From the NCBI GenBank assembly GCA_900552855.1, contig USBG01000006.1:1-31362 (forward strand): 31,362 nucleotides of DNA. Direction: 5' to 3'. This DNA comes from an uncultured Phascolarctobacterium sp. (GTDB lineage: Bacteria > Bacillota > Negativicutes > Acidaminococcales > Acidaminococcaceae). Below the pieces are notes generated by a model, which saw only the letters and a list, made by a program, of their open reading frames with translations, was not told where the DNA came from and ran no database searches. The position numbers and the translations under genes are program-made. Positions 30,329 to 31,362 of this stretch are shown piece by piece (position 1 is the stretch's first letter; each line of letters begins with the position of its first letter).

Positions 30329-31362
30329 TATGGTAATTCATCCCGGCCTTGTGCTCATTTTTGTAGGCATTTTAGCAATGCTTGTACCTAAAGTATTGCG
30401 CAAAGTTGTATTGGCAGTAGGACCATTTGCTGCACTATACGCAGCATTATCCCTTCATATTGGTACAGATGCTACTTTTTCTGTATTCGGTACAGGCTAT
30501 CAGCTTTGCTATATGTACGTAGACAAGCTTAGCTATGTATTCTGCATGATTTTTGCCCTAATGGCATGTATTGGTGGTATTTATTCCTGCCATAATGAAA
30601 ATAGAATGGAAGCATTGTGCTCCATGTCCTATGCTGGCTGCGCCTTAGGCGTAACTCTTGCTAAGGACTGGATGACCATGATTTTGTTCTGGGAGGCATT
30701 GGCTATTACCTCTTTATTCCTTATCTGGTGCCGCAATACTCCGGCGTCCCGTAAGGCTGGCTTCCGCTACCTGTTAGTGCATATGCTGGGTGGTAACCTG
30801 CTGTTAGGCGGTATCTTCTTAAAGGTAAGCCAAGGAGATTTTTTGATTACTAATTTGTCCTCTGGTGCTCATGATATTGCCTTTTGGGCAATCTTGATTG
30901 GCGTAGCAGTTAATGCTGCTATTCCGCCAGTTAATGCATGGTTGGTGGATGCATATCCTGAAGGCACCATTACAGGCAGTGTATTTTTAAGCTCCTTTAC
31001 TACTAAGGTTGCTGTTTATAGCCTGATTAGAATTTTTGCCGGTACAGAGCTTCTTATGGGCTTTGGCTGCTTTATGGCATTGTATGGTGCAGCCTATGCG
31101 CTGATGGAAAATGATATGAGACGTCTTTTAGGCTATCATATTATTAGTCAGGTTGGCTTTATGGTAGCAGGCGTTGGTGTTGGTACCGCCATGGCTATCA
31201 ATGGCGCAGCAGCGCATGCTTATTCTCACATTCTGTACAAATCCCTGCTCTTTATGTGTGCAGGTGCTATTATTTACGCTACTGGTATTCGCAAGATTAA
31301 TCAGCTTGGCGGTATGGCAAAGAAAATGCCCTTTGTTGCAATTTGCTTCTTTGTGGCTGCCT
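30321..31362 (+). CDS. third NuoL/M/N-like antiporter subunit, truncated by the window
   Basis: The first 347 residues of a NuoL/M/N-type subunit; the 3' end lies outside the window. GGCGGAGGTG precedes ATG 30321. Glu125 (ILFWEALAITS) is kept. The channel-lysine segment reads AVNAAIPPVNAWLVDAYPEG, with Asn198 where Lys is usual and Asn205 where His is usual. Lys229 (FTTKVAVY) is present. As I recall, relatives in similar operons of other anaerobes have INAAVPPLHAWLPDAYPEA, so the first Asn may be a subfamily trait and the second peculiar to this copy. Confidence 0.85.
   Translation, partial: MTDMVIHPGLVLIFVGILAMLVPKVLRKVVLAVGPFAALYAALSLHIGTDATFSVFGTGYQLCYMYVDKLSYVFCMIFALMACIGGIYSCHNENRMEALCSMSYAGCALGVTLAKDWMTMILFWEALAITSLFLIWCRNTPASRKAGFRYLLVHMLGGNLLLGGIFLKVSQGDFLITNLSSGAHDIAFWAILIGVAVNAAIPPVNAWLVDAYPEGTITGSVFLSSFTTKVAVYSLIRIFAGTELLMGFGCFMALYGAAYALMENDMRRLLGYHIISQVGFMVAGVGVGTAMAINGAAAHAYSHILYKSLLFMCAGAIIYATGIRKINQLGGMAKKMPFVAICFFVAA

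Overview
The window reads as a piece of chromosome from an anaerobic, low-to-moderate GC Firmicute. The best guess is a diderm Negativicutes member of the Phascolarctobacterium/Acidaminococcus type. This rests on Firmicute-style AGGAGG ribosome sites, a split glycine decarboxylase (gcvPA/gcvPB), a tandem glycine riboswitch, paired YeeE/YedE proteins with a Crp-type regulator, and a Spy/CpxP-like exported protein that suggests a periplasm. No alignment was run, so the taxonomy is inference. No phage, transposase, CRISPR array or rRNA is visible.

Layout. 1-3883 (minus): a likely operon of a radical SAM protein, an NlpC/P60 cell-wall hydrolase and an AcoR/DhaR-like AAA+ regulator whose sigma-54-activating motifs are missing. 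4331-5071 (plus): tcdA, ending at a bidirectional terminator. 5340-8336 (minus): three overlapping WYL-family genes, the first two looking like one regulator split in two, behind a promoter embedded in inverted repeats. 8710-10909: two YeeE/YedE sulfur-transport-type membrane proteins, divergent from a Crp/Fnr regulator. 10980-18024 (minus): a complete glycine cleavage operon, consensus promoter - tandem glycine riboswitch - gcvT - gcvH - gcvPA - gcvPB - lplA - lpdA. It encodes P, H, T and L proteins plus the lipoate ligase that loads GcvH.

18258-18461 holds a cold-shock-domain protein and 18743-18817 a tRNA-Gly(CCC). 18957-22079 holds an exported TPEQR-repeat protein divergent from an OmpR-type response regulator and histidine kinase. 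The divergent promoter region carries inverted copies of a 9-mer, and the kinase sensor domain shares an EPPAPP motif with the exported protein. A two-copy degenerate intergenic repeat, a short-chain dehydrogenase and murI follow.

24390-31362 (plus, running off the window) is a compact Mrp/Mbh-type cation/proton antiporter operon in the order E-F-G-(MbhD-like)-(MbhE-like)-B-C-D, then a second NuoL/M/N-like subunit, a 79-residue membrane protein and a third, truncated NuoL/M/N-like subunit. No full-length MrpA is present. Its 5' leader folds on paper into two adjacent hairpins (24276-24357). This is the best candidate here for something undescribed: a possible ion- or pH-sensing RNA controlling an antiporter.
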